64,000 bases of DNA from Bradyrhizobium sp. SK17 (GCF_002831585.1 NZ_CP025113.1:1798001-1862000), one strand, 5' to 3'. Positions 1-8,438 are shown, counted from the stretch's first letter. Numbers and translations: made by a program. The notes: a model not told the origin generated them from the letters alone.

Positions 1-880
1 GGCCGGTATAATCGATGCGGCGCTGGTCGAGATCGACCGCGATCCGGCCGCCGCGCGCGGCGAGAACCGCGCGCCATACCTTGAAGCCCTGCAAGATCGC
101 CTGCTCCCACTCGCCCGTCGTGCACTGCTTGACCTCCAGATGCGAGGTCATGTCCTTGATCGTGCGCAAGAGCTGGAAGTCGAGCACGCTAACGCCCTCG
201 AGCATATGATGGCGCCGGGCATAATCGAAGGCGAGCGCGGCCACACCCTCTTCGATCACTGCGGCGCGCCCGCCATCCTCGACCTCGTCGAGCAGCGGGC
301 GGCTCTTGCGCTTGCGGCGGAGCAGCGCGCGCGTGATCGGCGACCAGCCCAGCACGGCGGCATATGCGAAATGGAAGACGTCGTGGAAGCGGTAGCCATC
401 CGGATCATAGGCGTTATCAGTCAGCTCCCCGCCGAACGGCTTGCCGTTGATCGACACGCGAACCCGCTGGCGATCTTCGCCTTCGACATCAACCAGTTCG
501 ACCTCGAACCGGCGCGGAAGGCGCTCGCCTTCGGGCAGGGTCGCATCGAAGCACAGCGGCTCGGTGCGCTCCGTCGCCCAGCGCGCCTTCACCTTCGCAA
601 GGTTCGAAACCGCTATCTCGTCGAGAGTCAGGTCGAACTTGCTGGCGACGTTCGCGATGTACCAGAGCAGATCGCCCAGCTCTTCGGACACGCGCTCCTT
701 GAAGAGCCGGTGCGCTTCGCCGTCGCGCAGATGTTTCTTGTATTCGCTCAGGAGCTGGCCGGTTTCGCCGGCGAGACCTAGCATGGGAACGATGAGGGAA
801 AGGACATCATCCGAGCCCTGGCGCGCCGGGACGCGATCAGTGCGCAGAGCCTCCTTCTGATAGCGGTCGAAATCCATCAT
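1..880 (-). CDS. MazG-like nucleoside triphosphate pyrophosphohydrolase family protein (3' end beyond window)
   Basis: Leftward gene cut by the left edge; about 293 residues are visible. The ATG at 880 follows a strong GAAGGAG about 4 bases upstream. Residues 1-105 read as an all-alpha MazG-like NTP pyrophosphatase: LAGETGQLLSEYKK followed by EELGDLLWYIANVASKF supply the acidic metal-binding residues of the family. A second acidic helical part follows (HDVFHFAY, then DEVEDGGRA and EEGVAAL). Such enzymes hydrolyse (d)NTPs to NMP and PPi. As the last visible gene of the putative base-modification operon it could trim the nucleotide pool or remove a modified dNTP; that role is inference. Confidence 0.75.
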   Translation of the reverse strand, partial: MMDFDRYQKEALRTDRVPARQGSDDVLSLIVPMLGLAGETGQLLSEYKKHLRDGEAHRLFKERVSEELGDLLWYIANVASKFDLTLDEIAVSNLAKVKARWATERTEPLCFDATLPEGERLPRRFEVELVDVEGEDRQRVRVSINGKPFGGELTDNAYDPDGYRFHDVFHFAYAAVLGWSPITRALLRRKRKSRPLLDEVEDGGRAAVIEEGVAALAFDYARRHHMLEGVSVLDFQLLRTIKDMTSHLEVKQCTTGEWEQAILQGFKVWRAVLAARGGRIAVDLDQRRIDYTG

Positions 881-896
881 CGTCTCCTTCGGCGCT

Positions 897-1140
897 TCAT
901 CCAGCGGCGGCCCTGGCCGCGTCGACTGCGCCAAGCGGCGTGTCGGCGCCGGCGCGTATCTTCTCGTTCAACTTCCATTTGGGAGGATAGAAGAGCTCGA
1001 TCGGAGTCAGAGTTGGCTCGAACTTCTGCTTGATCCGCGTGCGGCCGGTTCGCCCCGCGACCTGCGGGTGCGCGACGCGCGCATATTTGTCGACTTCGCA
1101 GAACAAATTCTGGCAGTCGATCAATTGGAGCCGCCGCCCC
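897..1140 (-). pseudogene. C-terminal fragment of the hypermodification-type kinase, displaced by a frameshift
   Basis: This reading frame continues the upstream gene after a one-base shift. It reads GRRLQLIDCQNLFCEVDKYA, then a conserved basic segment (GRTGRTRIKQKF) and FYPPKWKLN, ending with TGA at 897-899. The upstream frame stops at 1121 just after LDFQSLWG. One extra G in the G4 run (CCCC on the plus strand, 1137-1140) fuses the two into a protein of about 395 residues. The fragment has no start or ribosome binding site of its own. It is either a real inactivating mutation or a homopolymer error. It ends 17 bases before the MazG-like start. Confidence 0.75.
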
Positions 1141-2080
1141 AAAGCGATTGAAAATCTAGCCCAAGTCGCTCGAACTCCTGCTCCTGGAGATCTGCCATGA
1201 GCCGGATCAGTTCGGGCTCGTTGAGTCCTCCGGGATCGGCGAAGCATTTGCGCAGCCCGTCTCGCGCGCCGGGACCTGGCACGACGAAGTCCATCTCGCT
1301 GAAATCGGTGATTTCGCTGTAGTTGATGTCGGTGATGAACTGATAGGCGAGGAAATCGCCGATGGTCGGATAAGCGCGAAGCTTCTCGAAGCCCTCCTGC
1401 ATGGTGCGAGTTTGCGCCAACCGTTCTGGAAGCCGATCCTCCATCATGCGTTCAAGCAACAACAGATGGTTCTGATGCTTGGCGGGCCTGCCGAACGCGC
1501 TGCTTCCCGGCGGCATGATGTAGGCGGCCGAATAGATGCGGCGACCGTCACGCATCGCCCGTGCGAGCACCTCATCGTAGCGCGAGAAGTGGTAATCCTC
1601 GAACGTGATCGGTCCGAACGATCGTTCCAGCAGATCCCAGGTCTCGATCTTGTTGAACAGCTTGAACAGCAGAATGCGAAAGAAGACTTCTCGGGGCGAA
1701 TTCGGTAAATCGGCGCGATAGATGACGCGCCGAATCATATACTGGCTCGCCCGATCCGAAGCCCGATAGGCGTTGGTGAACTTGTAAGTCGTGAGCACCG
1801 CGTTGCCGGTCCAAGGACGCTCCTCGCCGCGTGCTCGTCGGAAGAAGACGTCCTGTCGTTCGGCGGCGAAGCGCCAATAGCTCTCATAGACCTCCGAGAC
1901 CTTGGCGGGCGCGAGATGGCGCAGAATGATCGGCGCCGGCGCGGCTGTGGCAGATGCCTCGTTCGCCCTCGGCACGACGGGTAGGTCGAGCGGTAGCGTG
2001 GCGGCTGTGGGATCGATGCGCTGTTTTGGCGGGCGGCCGCGCGGGCGTTTGGCGGCAGGCTTTGGGAGCTTCTTCCTCAA
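1121..2080 (-). CDS. HMUDK / base-hypermodification-type nucleotide kinase domain protein (C-terminus frameshifted)
   Basis: 319 residues as read, starting at a TTG that overlaps the stop of the thymidylate-synthase-like gene (TTGA). The N-terminus is lysine/arginine/proline-rich and contains KRPRGRPPKQ, an AT-hook-like DNA-binding motif. The core resembles, from memory, the helical domain of 5-hydroxymethyl-dU DNA kinases and thymine pyrophosphorylases: residues about 70-130 carry ERQDVFFRRARG, PWTGNAVLTTYKFTNAYRAS and IRRVIYRA; later come KHQNHLL, YPTIGDFLAYQ and VPGPGARDGLRKCF. Such proteins act on modified thymine in DNA in phage systems. The frame breaks after LDFQSLWG at a G4 run, and about 75 conserved residues lie in the next frame (897-1140). 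Chromosomal members have no known substrate. Confidence 0.68.
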   Translation of the reverse strand: MRKKLPKPAAKRPRGRPPKQRIDPTAATLPLDLPVVPRANEASATAAPAPIILRHLAPAKVSEVYESYWRFAAERQDVFFRRARGEERPWTGNAVLTTYKFTNAYRASDRASQYMIRRVIYRADLPNSPREVFFRILLFKLFNKIETWDLLERSFGPITFEDYHFSRYDEVLARAMRDGRRIYSAAYIMPPGSSAFGRPAKHQNHLLLLERMMEDRLPERLAQTRTMQEGFEKLRAYPTIGDFLAYQFITDINYSEITDFSEMDFVVPGPGARDGLRKCFADPGGLNEPELIRLMADLQEQEFERLGLDFQSLWGGGSN

Positions 2081-2931
2081 GACTCTGCCCCGATGGCCAT
2101 GACCGGAACTGCGGGCCGTGCCGGCGCCGCGACAGAGCCAGACACCAGTGCTTCGGCGGCGACGACGAGCGGCGCGAAATCGGGATCGCTCTTAGTAATG
2201 CGCTCCAGCTTGGCGACACCTACCATGACATTCAGCCGCGCCAGCGGTATATCCATTTCATGGGCCATGAAGGCGCCAAGCTGGGCGAGGCCGAGATAGT
2301 TGCCATAGGCTTTGTCGAAAACTTGCTGGGTCGCATAGAAGGCGTTCACGACCAAGCCGGCGGTGGTCGGCTCGAAGCTGACCTGTTGCAGGCAAGGAAA
2401 GCCGAGCTGCGCGCTCGCGACATGATCGCGGCCCGGGTCGAACGTCGTCGCCTGCAACATCGAGCGGCGCACGCCCGCTCGCGAACCATACTGTGACAAT
2501 ATCCACTCCAACTGATTTCCGTCGCACGGCCCGCGGCCGTACATAACCATGCGTTCGAAATATAGGCCGCGGCCATTGGCTTTCTTATTCATCGCCTGCC
2601 AGCGCGGGAATGTCGCACGATAGAGTGTAAAAAGGCGGGTGCGGTCGCCACGCGACATCTCCCAAAGGCGCTGAGGAAAGATGGTGAAGGCGACATCCTC
2701 GACCTTGAGACGTCCCTTGCGTTTGAGGAGCTGATCGACGGCTTGGCGCACGGCCGGATCTTCAGGCACTACACCATTGCCGTCGAATCCGGTCACGCTC
2801 AACACCAGCGGCGAGACCTCGGTGCCGGCGCCGTCGAGAACCCTGAGCAGGAGGCGCGACCAAGCACGCGACAGGTTGTCGTCGTTGATCATGACGGGCT
2901 CCGGCGCGGCCGATGTTTTCGACTTACTCAT
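2077..2931 (-). CDS. Thymidylate-synthase-like protein, putative pyrimidine (hydroxy)methylase
   Basis: 284 residues from the ATG at 2931, which has GGAGG nine bases upstream and overlaps the end of the peptidase gene; an in-frame start at 2973 lacks this signal. The C-terminal half has the thymidylate synthase fold pattern: RRSMLQATTFDP, then FPCLQQVSF with the candidate nucleophile Cys180, then a strand-helix block with YGNYLGLAQLGAFMAHEM. Thymidylate synthase superfamily members methylate or hydroxymethylate dUMP or dCMP. Next to a hmdU-kinase-like gene, dUMP hydroxymethylation is the simplest guess. Overall similarity to housekeeping ThyA is low, so the substrate is open. Confidence 0.62.
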   Translation of the reverse strand: MSKSKTSAAPEPVMINDDNLSRAWSRLLLRVLDGAGTEVSPLVLSVTGFDGNGVVPEDPAVRQAVDQLLKRKGRLKVEDVAFTIFPQRLWEMSRGDRTRLFTLYRATFPRWQAMNKKANGRGLYFERMVMYGRGPCDGNQLEWILSQYGSRAGVRRSMLQATTFDPGRDHVASAQLGFPCLQQVSFEPTTAGLVVNAFYATQQVFDKAYGNYLGLAQLGAFMAHEMDIPLARLNVMVGVAKLERITKSDPDFAPLVVAAEALVSGSVAAPARPAVPVMAIGAES

Positions 2932-3817
2932 CCGGGTCGTCCTCCAGATGGCGGTATTGGGCGAGCCCGACATAGGCCTCGGGTGCGATACGAACGAACA
3001 CCGCCCAAGCGCCGCTGTTGGCGCTTGCCTGAACGATTCCAGGCCGCACCGCGCGGAACAGACGACCGCTCGCTAGCTCGCACTCGTAGGCGAGGCTAGC
3101 GCCGGTCGTCTCCGTTCCCGGCGGAAGCAGCAACAGCATCTTCACCTCAGCGTCGAGGGTCGATCCCGCTCGATGGCGGTCGGCGATGATCAGGGGTTCG
3201 GGTGTCAGGGCACCGAGGATGTCGGCGCGTAGGGCCTTTGGCGTCACGCGCTGCAGGGCGGCGGCGCGCGCCCGCGATATCATGTTCACACCGGCCGAGA
3301 GGTGGGTGAGGAGCGTGCGGTAGCCGACGCCGAAGTCGCAGGCGATCATGAACATTTGCGCCGCCGTCGCGGTCTCAGGTTTCCAGCCGCGTGTGGCGAA
3401 TGCGCGGCGCAGACCCATGGTCGGCATCAGGGTGAAGCCCGCAAACGTATCTGCGAGGAATTCCTTGGGATCTTCCCAGGGGTTCTCCTTAGCACCTTCG
3501 CGCAACTCATCGATCGACGAGCCGTGGCCGAAGACGTGATGGCCAAGCTCGTGCGCGCAATTATAGGCGCGCCGAGGCAGCGGGCGGCGAGCCGAGAGGT
3601 GGATGCGCGGCGGCGCGGCGCGTTGGTACATCCCCTCCATGTTGATGTTATTGAAACGCACCGTGACGCCGAGCGTCTCGGAAAGCCCATAGATGCAGAT
3701 CGGGCCATGCTGATCGAGCTTGGCTTTCGCTCGGGTGGCAATGGCCGTGTGCATAGCTTGGGTCGCAAGCGCGCGACGATTGAAGCTGGGCTTGTTGGTG
3801 CGCATCAGGTCCATCAC
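2924..3817 (-). CDS. ImmA/IrrE-type zinc metallopeptidase
   Basis: 297 residues. The GTG at 3817 overlaps the repressor stop (GTGA) with GGGAGG six bases upstream; the ATG at 3814 is equally possible. The HExxH zinc motif HELGH lies at residues 89-93, followed by KEFLADTFAGF, the usual ImmA/IrrE continuation. This family cleaves or antagonises HTH repressors of mobile elements under stress. The XRE-type repressor is encoded immediately upstream in the same operon, so the pair probably forms a repressor/anti-repressor switch for the hypermodification genes. The C-terminal 150 residues are a variable domain that I do not recognise. Confidence 0.82.
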   Translation of the reverse strand: MMDLMRTNKPSFNRRALATQAMHTAIATRAKAKLDQHGPICIYGLSETLGVTVRFNNINMEGMYQRAAPPRIHLSARRPLPRRAYNCAHELGHHVFGHGSSIDELREGAKENPWEDPKEFLADTFAGFTLMPTMGLRRAFATRGWKPETATAAQMFMIACDFGVGYRTLLTHLSAGVNMISRARAAALQRVTPKALRADILGALTPEPLIIADRHRAGSTLDAEVKMLLLLPPGTETTGASLAYECELASGRLFRAVRPGIVQASANSGAWAVFVRIAPEAYVGLAQYRHLEDDPDE

Positions 3818-4185
3818 CGATCGCCTCCCTCGGCGTTCGGGGTGGAATCGCTGCGCATGGCTGCGAGGAGCTTCAGCAGGCGGTCGAGGTCGTCCGGCTT
3901 GAGCTTGGTGAGTTCACGGGCGGCGAGTTCGAGTCGGGGATCCTGAGCATCGAGGGTATCCGGTGCCTCGCCGAGCAGCCAGGCGACGCCCACATCATAG
4001 ATTTCGGCAAGGCGCGCGAGTTCGTCGGCCGAGACCCGGCGGTTGCCGGCCTCTATCTCCGAGACCGACGGCCGGTGTAAGCCGAGTATCTTGGCCACCT
4101 GGCCCTGCGAGAGCCCCGCGAGTTTGCGCGCCTCCTTAAGGCGTTCGGCGATCAGGGCGCGCTTGGCGGCTTCGGCGTCATTCAT
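3814..4185 (-). CDS. XRE-family HTH transcriptional repressor
   Basis: 123 residues from the ATG at 4185, which overlaps the stop of the upstream small gene (ATGA). A Cro/C1-type helix-turn-helix occupies residues about 12-65: LSQGQVAKILGLHRPSVSEI, then GNRRVSADELARLAEIYDV. A short helical tail rich in leucine and lysine follows. Its position before the ImmA-like gene, and the perfect palindrome at 4515-4529 in front of the operon, suggest autoregulation and control of both divergent operons. That is inference; the HTH itself is clear. Confidence 0.88.
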   Translation of the reverse strand: MNDAEAAKRALIAERLKEARKLAGLSQGQVAKILGLHRPSVSEIEAGNRRVSADELARLAEIYDVGVAWLLGEAPDTLDAQDPRLELAARELTKLKPDDLDRLLKLLAAMRSDSTPNAEGGDR

Positions 4186-4487
4186 GCGGCGGCCGCTTCT
4201 TTCTCGGTCTGCCTCTTCAGCAGTTCGCACACGAAGGCGGCTGTTTCGTCGATAGAGCGCGGCAACTTGGTCGTCTCGTCGACGAAGATGTTCACGTCGT
4301 TCGGGATCGACGCGCCGATCTCGGTCGACAGGATAGTCGTGGCGACAGGCCAGACTTTGCTGTCGAACCTCGGGATATTTTCGACCGGCTTGGTCGCGCC
4401 CGTCAGCGGCGGGCATTCGAGGCCGCTATCAGCCTGAATCTGGCCGAGGACGGCGATCAATTTCTCTTTGAGCTTGGCGGCATCCAT
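4182..4487 (-). CDS. Small hypothetical protein, first gene of the hypermodification operon
   Basis: 101 residues. The ATG at 4487 is chosen because AAGGAG lies eight bases upstream, whereas the in-frame ATG at 4511 would abut the palindrome at 4515-4529 and leave no ribosome binding site. The sequence is soluble, has no signal peptide, contains GLECPPLTG and a C-terminal helix ending in alanines. I recognise no domain. Its ATGA overlap with the repressor gene shows translational coupling, so it belongs to the regulatory front end of the operon. Confidence 0.65.
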   Translation of the reverse strand: MDAAKLKEKLIAVLGQIQADSGLECPPLTGATKPVENIPRFDSKVWPVATTILSTEIGASIPNDVNIFVDETTKLPRSIDETAAFVCELLKRQTEKEAAAA

Positions 4488-4514
4488 GCGGGTTGCTCCT
4501 TCATCCGACATATG

Positions 4515-4529
4515 GTAAGATAATCTTAC
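4515..4529. promoter_or_regulatory. Perfect 15-bp palindrome, candidate operator between divergent operons
   Basis: GTAAGAT-A-ATCTTAC is a perfect seven-base inverted repeat around one central base. It sits in an AT-rich patch inside the 97-bp gap between the leftward hypermodification operon and the rightward nuclease operon. TAAGAT within it resembles a -10 element. The size and symmetry suit an XRE dimer, and the operon encodes one. The site lies 28 bases before the leftward start chosen at 4487 and 56 before the rightward ATG at 4585. Confidence 0.6.
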
Positions 4530-4531
4530 AT

Positions 4532-4549
4532 GGCCTTCTCGTCAAGGCC
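4532..4549. repeat. Inverted repeat in the divergent control region
   Basis: GGCCTT and AAGGCC (six-base arms, six-base loop) lie immediately rightward of the palindrome. They could form a small hairpin in the 5' leader of the OLD/GajA-like transcript, or be a second half-operator. No other support. Confidence 0.3.
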
Positions 4550-4584
4550 TCTTTCGTCAAGGGGGCGGGTATGCCGCTGACTTC

Positions 4585-6552
4585 ATGTTCATCGAACGCT
4601 TGATCCTGACCAATTTCCGCTGCTTCGGTCCCGAACCCGGATCGATCGACCTGGCGTCCGGCTTGACCGCGTTTGTGGGGGTAAATGGTGCCGGCAAGAC
4701 AGCGGTCATGCAGGCACTGCAACGCCTGTTCGGGGTGACCGGCGACCAACGCCGCCTGCGGCGTCAGGACTTCCATGTGCCGGTCGCCGAAGCCGCACCG
4801 GCGCGACAGCGGGCCTTCGTGATCGAAGCGATCCTCGCCTTCCCCGAGCTCGATGCGGAAGGCGGCGACAACGCCGCCGTGCCAGAGTTCTTCCACCAGA
4901 TGGCCGCGGACGACGCTGGCAGGCTGAAATGTCGCCTACGCCTACAGGCGACTTGGACTGAAGACGGCTCCCTTGACGGCGCCATCGAACAGAAATTCTG
5001 GGCGATCCGAACATTCGGCGATTTCACCGAGACCGACTGCATCGAGTTGAAAGCGATCGACCGCGCCCGCGTTCAGATGATCTACGTTCCTGCGGCGCGC
5101 GACGGCGCTTCGCAGGTGACGGCGTTCCTGCGCGGGCGGCTTTGGCGCGCCATCGACTGGTCGCAGGAAGTGAGGGACGTTTTCGCCGAAGCCGGCGCCA
5201 CCTTGAACGGGGCGTTCGGCGGAGAGGCAGCCGTCGATCTGGTGGCCGCGGCGGTCAAGCGGCGCTGGCAGGAAGTGCATAGCGCGGGCACCGATACGAC
5301 TCCTGTCTTTCGACCGCTCGATCTGCGGTTTCAGGAATTCATCCGCAAGGTTGAGGTCGTCTTTCACCCCGACGAAGCTGGTCGCGAGCGCAGTCTCGAC
5401 GATCTCAGCGATGGGCAGCGTTCGCTTTTCCATCTCGCCATGACCGCCGCCATTCTTGATGTCGAAGCGCGAATCGCTGCGGACCCGGCTGGAATCGGCT
5501 TCCAGGCGGACGGTGTCTCGCTGCCTGCCCTGACTCTGATCGCAGTCGAGGAGCCAGAGAACAATCTCGCGCCGTTTTATCTGTCGCGGATCATCCGGCA
5601 GATCGAAGACCTGACACGCGGGAGGCGCGCACAAGCGGTGGTCTCCAGCCACTCGCCAAGCATTCTCGCGCGCATCGACCCGACACAAGTCCGGCATTTT
5701 CGCCTCGATCCGGCCGACCGCACGGCGAAGGTTCGTCCGATCCGGCTGCCCGAAGGTCAGGAAGCGGCATCGAAATTTGTGCGCGAGGCAGTGCGAACCT
5801 ATCCAGAACTATATTTCGCGCGCTTCGCGGTTTTGGGAGAAGGCGCTTCGGAGGAAGTCGTGTTGCCGCGGTTGGCAGACGCGCTCGGCTTCGCGATCGA
5901 TCGCTCGTTCGTGGCCGTCGTTCCGCTCGGCGGCCGGCATGTGAACCATCTCTGGCGCCTCCTAACGGACCTCGACATTCCCTACGCGACGCTGCTGGAC
6001 CTCGACTGGGGTCGGGCCGGGGGCGGCTGGGGTCGCGTCAAGACGGCGTGCACGCAATTGCTAGAAAATGGCGTCACGCCGCGTGCGTTGTTCGGTGAAC
6101 ACCTTCAAGCTGATGGCCCGGCCGCGAACCTCGCCGCGTTCGATCGCCTCGCTGCCGATGACTCCAACAATCTTGATGCTTGGGCAAAGTGGCTGCGCCA
6201 GTTTGGCGTGTTCTTCTGCGCGCCGCTCGATCTGGACTATTCGATGCTGCGCGCCTTCCCCGCCGCGTATCAGGTGGCGGAGCCCAATCGGCAGGGACCC
6301 TCGAACCGCGGCGATCCACGGACGGCGGTACTCGGCGACGACGGATTACCAGCGCTATATCCAGCTGATCAGGATGGGCTGCTACGTTGGTATCGCTACC
6401 TCTTCCTCGGCCGCGGCAAGCCGAGCACGCACGTCCGGGTGTTGAGTGGCATGGCGGCCGCGGATCTCGCGGCCGGCGCGCCGGAGGAGCTGCGCGCGCT
6501 GCTCACCGCGATCGTCGCACGGCTTGAGCCGCCGGCGCCGGTGGAAGCCTGA
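4585..6552 (+). CDS. OLD-family ATPase/TOPRIM endonuclease (GajA-like)
   Basis: 655 residues. The N-terminal half is an SMC/RecF-type ABC ATPase: Walker A GVNGAGKT at residues 32-39, signature LSDGQRSLFHLA, Walker B LTLIAVEEPENN and an SSHSPSIL switch. The second half has a TOPRIM nuclease pattern: VLGEGASEEVVLPRLA, then LLDLDWGR as the acidic metal-binding loop. This order is that of OLD nucleases and GajA of the Gabija system, with a UvrD-like helicase two bases downstream as in Gabija. GajA homologues cut DNA when nucleotide pools fall during phage infection. A weak G-rich ribosome binding site lies far upstream, so the start is moderately sure. Confidence 0.85.
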   Translation: MFIERLILTNFRCFGPEPGSIDLASGLTAFVGVNGAGKTAVMQALQRLFGVTGDQRRLRRQDFHVPVAEAAPARQRAFVIEAILAFPELDAEGGDNAAVPEFFHQMAADDAGRLKCRLRLQATWTEDGSLDGAIEQKFWAIRTFGDFTETDCIELKAIDRARVQMIYVPAARDGASQVTAFLRGRLWRAIDWSQEVRDVFAEAGATLNGAFGGEAAVDLVAAAVKRRWQEVHSAGTDTTPVFRPLDLRFQEFIRKVEVVFHPDEAGRERSLDDLSDGQRSLFHLAMTAAILDVEARIAADPAGIGFQADGVSLPALTLIAVEEPENNLAPFYLSRIIRQIEDLTRGRRAQAVVSSHSPSILARIDPTQVRHFRLDPADRTAKVRPIRLPEGQEAASKFVREAVRTYPELYFARFAVLGEGASEEVVLPRLADALGFAIDRSFVAVVPLGGRHVNHLWRLLTDLDIPYATLLDLDWGRAGGGWGRVKTACTQLLENGVTPRALFGEHLQADGPAANLAAFDRLAADDSNNLDAWAKWLRQFGVFFCAPLDLDYSMLRAFPAAYQVAEPNRQGPSNRGDPRTAVLGDDGLPALYPADQDGLLRWYRYLFLGRGKPSTHVRVLSGMAAADLAAGAPEELRALLTAIVARLEPPAPVEA

Positions 6553-6554
6553 CC

Positions 6555-8438
6555 ATGCCGCGCGTTCGGCCGGACGACTGGCGACCGCGAGGGATAGAGG
6601 ACCTCGAACCCCAGGCTTGGCGAGCGCTCCGTCAGGCCGGCTGCACCTGTGTCGTCGCCGGGCCTGGCGCCGGCAAGACGGAGTTCTTGGCGCAGCGTGC
6701 GGTTTATCTGCTCGAGACAGGCGCTTGTCCGCCGCCCTATCGGGTACTCGCCATTTCGTTCAAGACCGATGCGGCCGACAATCTCGCAGCGCGCGTGCGG
6801 CAACGGTGTCCGCCCGAGTTGGCGGGCCGCTTCGTCTCGCTCACCTTTGACGCCTTCACCAAGGGCTTGGTCGACCGCTTCACCACCGCCATCCCGCCCG
6901 ATTGGCGCCCAGGTCGGCCCTACGATATCGCGTTCCCGACACGGCGACAGGTTGAAGGATTCCTCGACCAGACGCGCCTCGGCGCCCCGCCGCAATGGCA
7001 GTCCGCGATTGCGGGCTTCGGGGTCGGAGATTTCGAGTCGCGACATGTGGGTGGTCACCGCCTGCCGGTAATTCGCGCCGAGCCGGCGTCTGGCGAGGAA
7101 TATGCTGTCGATCGTTGGTGGCACGGCCAAATTCGAGGGCGGGCGCGGGCGTCACTTACCTTCGTCAGCCTCAATCGCCTCGCCGAACTGTTGTTGAGGG
7201 CGAACCCGCAGATTCGCCACGCGTTGCGGGCGACGTATCCCTTCGTCTTCGTCGACGAATTCCAGGACACGACTTACGCGCAGTACGATTTCCTCCTCTC
7301 TGCTTTCGCCGACGGCCGGACGACCGTAACCGCAGTGGGAGACGATAAGCAGCGGATTATGGCGTGGGCTGGTGCGCGGCTGGACGCGTTTCAGCGGTTT
7401 GAGGCGGATTTTGGTGCCGTCCGGATTCCCTTGGCCTTCAACTTTCGGTCGTCGCCGGGCCTCGTGCGGATTCAGCATGTGGTCGCCCGCGCATTGGACG
7501 CGAACGCGATCGCAGGCGTGGCGCAGGCTGCTCAGCTCGTGGATGGCGATGTCGCTCAGGTCTGGAACAGTCAAACGCGAGATGGCGAAGCTGAATATCT
7601 CACCCGATGGCTCGCCGAGGACATGGCGCGTCGCGGTCGGTCGCCGCGCGACTACGCCTTACTTGTTCGACAGAAGTCGGACGACTACGAAGCGGAGCTC
7701 TCTGCGCCACTTGCCCAGGCGGGCTTGCGGCTACGAAATGAGAGTCATGCGCTCGGCCGCACCACGCTGCAGGATTTGTTGGCTGACGAGCTCGCTCGCA
7801 TCGCGATCGCGCTACTGCGCCTAGGAGCGCTCCGGCGCGCGCCCGACGCGTGGCGGCTGGCGTCGAACGCGCTCCAAAGCCTGCGTGCGGTCGATCCCGA
7901 CGATGAGCTGGCTTGCCATAGGGTCGAAGCGGAACTCACCGTGTTTCTGGGGGATCTTCGAGCAGAAATGGCGCGCGCCGCGCCAACAGTGGAGAACAGC
8001 CAGACCATTACTGGTCGTCTCTTTGGATTTCTCGATCTGGGTGCGGTCGCTCGAACCTTTCTTGAGTATGGAACGGGTGAGTTGCTGGCCATCATGGTCG
8101 AAGCGTTTGGGCTGCACCTGGCGGCGTCCGTTGCTGGAGCTGCGAGCTGGTCAGCATGCCTCGACTCATTCGAAGGCGTCGCACAGATTCCGTTGATGAC
8201 GGTACACAAGAGCAAGGGCCTGGAGTACGACACGGTCATCTTCGTCGGCTTGGACGATCAAGCTTGGTGGAGCCACACGCCCGGGAATCCCGAGGGTCTA
8301 GCGACGTTCTTTGTGGCGTTGTCCCGAGCTAAGCAGAGGGCGATCTTCGCGTTCTGCCAGGGACGGGGCCAGCGCAGGCGGGTAGCGGACCTCTTTCAAC
8401 TGCTGACCGACGCCGGCGTCCCGGAGATCGCCATATGA
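6555..8438 (+). CDS. UvrD/REP-family superfamily 1 helicase (GajB-like)
   Basis: 627 residues, starting two bases after the OLD-like gene. Motif I is AGPGAGKTEF near residue 35; motif II is VFVDEFQDT near 230; motif III lies near DDKQRIMAWAGA; the late motif LMTVHKSKGLEYDTVIFV near 545 is typical of UvrD/PcrA. The C-terminus carries VALSRAKQRAIF, the ATP-sensing motif VI region. In Gabija, GajB senses DNA termini and activates GajA. This protein is longer than my recollection of GajB (about 500 residues), so it is an analogous or divergent unit. It overlaps the next gene by ATGA. Confidence 0.87.
   Translation: MPRVRPDDWRPRGIEDLEPQAWRALRQAGCTCVVAGPGAGKTEFLAQRAVYLLETGACPPPYRVLAISFKTDAADNLAARVRQRCPPELAGRFVSLTFDAFTKGLVDRFTTAIPPDWRPGRPYDIAFPTRRQVEGFLDQTRLGAPPQWQSAIAGFGVGDFESRHVGGHRLPVIRAEPASGEEYAVDRWWHGQIRGRARASLTFVSLNRLAELLLRANPQIRHALRATYPFVFVDEFQDTTYAQYDFLLSAFADGRTTVTAVGDDKQRIMAWAGARLDAFQRFEADFGAVRIPLAFNFRSSPGLVRIQHVVARALDANAIAGVAQAAQLVDGDVAQVWNSQTRDGEAEYLTRWLAEDMARRGRSPRDYALLVRQKSDDYEAELSAPLAQAGLRLRNESHALGRTTLQDLLADELARIAIALLRLGALRRAPDAWRLASNALQSLRAVDPDDELACHRVEAELTVFLGDLRAEMARAAPTVENSQTITGRLFGFLDLGAVARTFLEYGTGELLAIMVEAFGLHLAASVAGAASWSACLDSFEGVAQIPLMTVHKSKGLEYDTVIFVGLDDQAWWSHTPGNPEGLATFFVALSRAKQRAIFAFCQGRGQRRRVADLFQLLTDAGVPEIAI

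Noticed and set aside
140..781. Plus-strand 213-codon frame at the left edge
   Set aside because: It is the shadow of the minus-strand MazG-like gene, which has a ribosome binding site and family motifs.
1121..1160. Programmed frameshifting in the kinase-like gene
   Set aside because: The run TTTGGGG is not in register with a usual slippery heptamer, and four other genes show the same one-base loss, so error or mutation is simpler.
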